A DNA stretch of 6,051 bases from Anaerolineae bacterium (lineage in GTDB: Bacteria; Chloroflexota; Anaerolineae; 4572-78; J111): assembly GCA_020433785.1 (NCBI GenBank), contig JAGRCC010001137.1:1-6051 (forward strand), read 5' to 3'. A model generated the notes under the pieces. It did not search any database. It worked only from the letters and a program-made list of their open reading frames with translations, and was not told the DNA's origin. Both the position numbers and the translations under genes were made by a program. Shown here piece by piece: positions 5,273-6,051 of the stretch (its first letter is position 1; each line of letters opens with the position of its first letter).

Positions 5273-6051
5273 TCAGACCGCTCGCTCAAGGGCCTGCTGC
5301 ATCAAAATTTGGTGGGCATTATGCTCCGTCTGGTCATCGGCAGCCTGTCGTAAGCGATACTGGCCATCAGCCCCCAAATCCCAGGCCAGCCGATTATCGT
5401 TCAGAGCAATGTTGAGTAGTTGAATTAGCCGTTCTTGCAGCGACGAATTCTCCACCGGTACGGAAAGTTCAACTCGCTCCGAAAGATTACGATTACGCCA
5501 ATCGGCGCTGCCAATGAGGGTAATCGGTTGGTTGTTGTTGTGGAAGAAGAAGATGCGATCATGCTCTAAGAAACGCCCTAAAATACTGACGATGCGGATA
5601 TTGTCGCTATACCCTTCTAGCCCCGGCCTCAGACGGCTGTGGCCCCGAATAATTAAATCGATTTGCACGCCTGCTTGGGAAGCTCGATAAAGCTCCCGGA
5701 TAGTGCCGACATCGTCTAAGGCATTCATTTTGGCGATGATGCGCCCGTTGCCATGCTGTTTCTGAAATTCAATTTCTTGGTTAATGTATTCGTAAATCTT
5801 GGCGCGCATATCTCGCGGGGCGACAATGACTTTTTTGTACGGCTGTTCCGGGGCGTAGCCGGTTAAATAGTGAAACAGGTTCACCATATCGCGCCCAATA
5901 ACCGGATCGCAGGTCACCAAGCCCAAATCGGTGTAGAGCCGGGCCGTCTTGGAGTGATAATTACCGGTGCCGATATGGCAGTAAGTGCGGGGGCCGCCCT
6001 TTTCCTGGCGAACAATCAACGTTGCTTTGGCATGAATCTTCAAGCCGACCA
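5273..6051 (-). CDS. ppk1: Polyphosphate kinase 1, C-terminal part (5' end beyond the window)
   Basis: About 259 residues are visible of a protein usually near 700. The frame stays open to base 6051; the TTG at 6041-6043 is internal, since VGLKIHAKATLIVR continues across it. PPK1 reversibly moves the terminal ATP phosphate onto polyphosphate through a phospho-histidine. Both key histidines are present: the one in KIHAK (codon 6032-6034, equivalent to E. coli His435) and the one in YCHIGTGNY (5975-5977, E. coli His454). Also seen are TARLYTDLGL, RGHSRLRPGLEG, RFLEHDRIFFF and SADWRNRNLSERVE, all standard C1/C2 landmarks. The family motif RGxCxLxPG has Ser where Cys is usual. It converges on the operon to its left and shares its terminator; any functional link is unproven. 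Confidence 0.96.
   Translation of the reverse strand, partial: VGLKIHAKATLIVRQEKGGPRTYCHIGTGNYHSKTARLYTDLGLVTCDPVIGRDMVNLFHYLTGYAPEQPYKKVIVAPRDMRAKIYEYINQEIEFQKQHGNGRIIAKMNALDDVGTIRELYRASQAGVQIDLIIRGHSRLRPGLEGYSDNIRIVSILGRFLEHDRIFFFHNNNQPITLIGSADWRNRNLSERVELSVPVENSSLQERLIQLLNIALNDNRLAWDLGADGQYRLRQAADDQTEHNAHQILMQQALERAV

Overview
The window is bacterial, of moderate GC content and densely coded. It holds two partial genes at its edges, five genes between them, one unusual non-coding leader and one clear terminator. The multi-PAS HisKA_3 kinase with a NarL-type partner, the cyanobacterial/Chloroflexi-like sugar nucleotidyltransferase and the ClbS/DfsB-type protein together resemble genomes of Chloroflexota (Anaerolineae and relatives). 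That placement is an impression from protein style, not a demonstrated assignment.

Bases 1-2362 hold a two-component pair. The first gene is a soluble-looking PAS-PAS-PAS histidine kinase whose N-terminus lies before the window. Its NarL/FixJ-type response regulator starts inside the kinase 3' end at a TTG with a good Shine-Dalgarno site. The regulator is cut by an in-frame TAA in the recognition helix of its LuxR-type HTH. The missing 23 codons follow in the same frame, up to a second TAA at 2360-2362.

Bases 2363-2659 carry no gene but are rich in signals. These are a candidate promoter, two palindromes whose centres are 21 bp apart, a perfect TATAAT, a long bulged hairpin starting about where that promoter would start transcription, and a helix that could hide the ribosome binding site of the next gene.

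Bases 2660-5186 look like one rightward operon: a stand-alone receiver, a degenerate receiver (Asn in place of the phospho-acceptor Asp), a DinB/ClbS-like four-helix-bundle protein with a His triad, and a sugar-phosphate nucleotidyltransferase with a left-handed beta-helix tail. The last three genes overlap by 4 bp at each junction. A perfect 12-bp terminator stem with A and T tracts on both sides ends this operon. It also ends the convergent polyphosphate kinase gene, whose C-terminal third fills bases 5273-6051.

How the parts work together is inferred. The kinase would phosphorylate the receiver domain of its overlapping regulator. With the output domain broken, that receiver may act only as a phosphate acceptor. 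The two receiver-like genes downstream have progressively lost conserved signalling residues, so phosphorylation logic seems to be eroding or being reused along this stretch. The link to sugar-nucleotide supply and polyphosphate is positional only.
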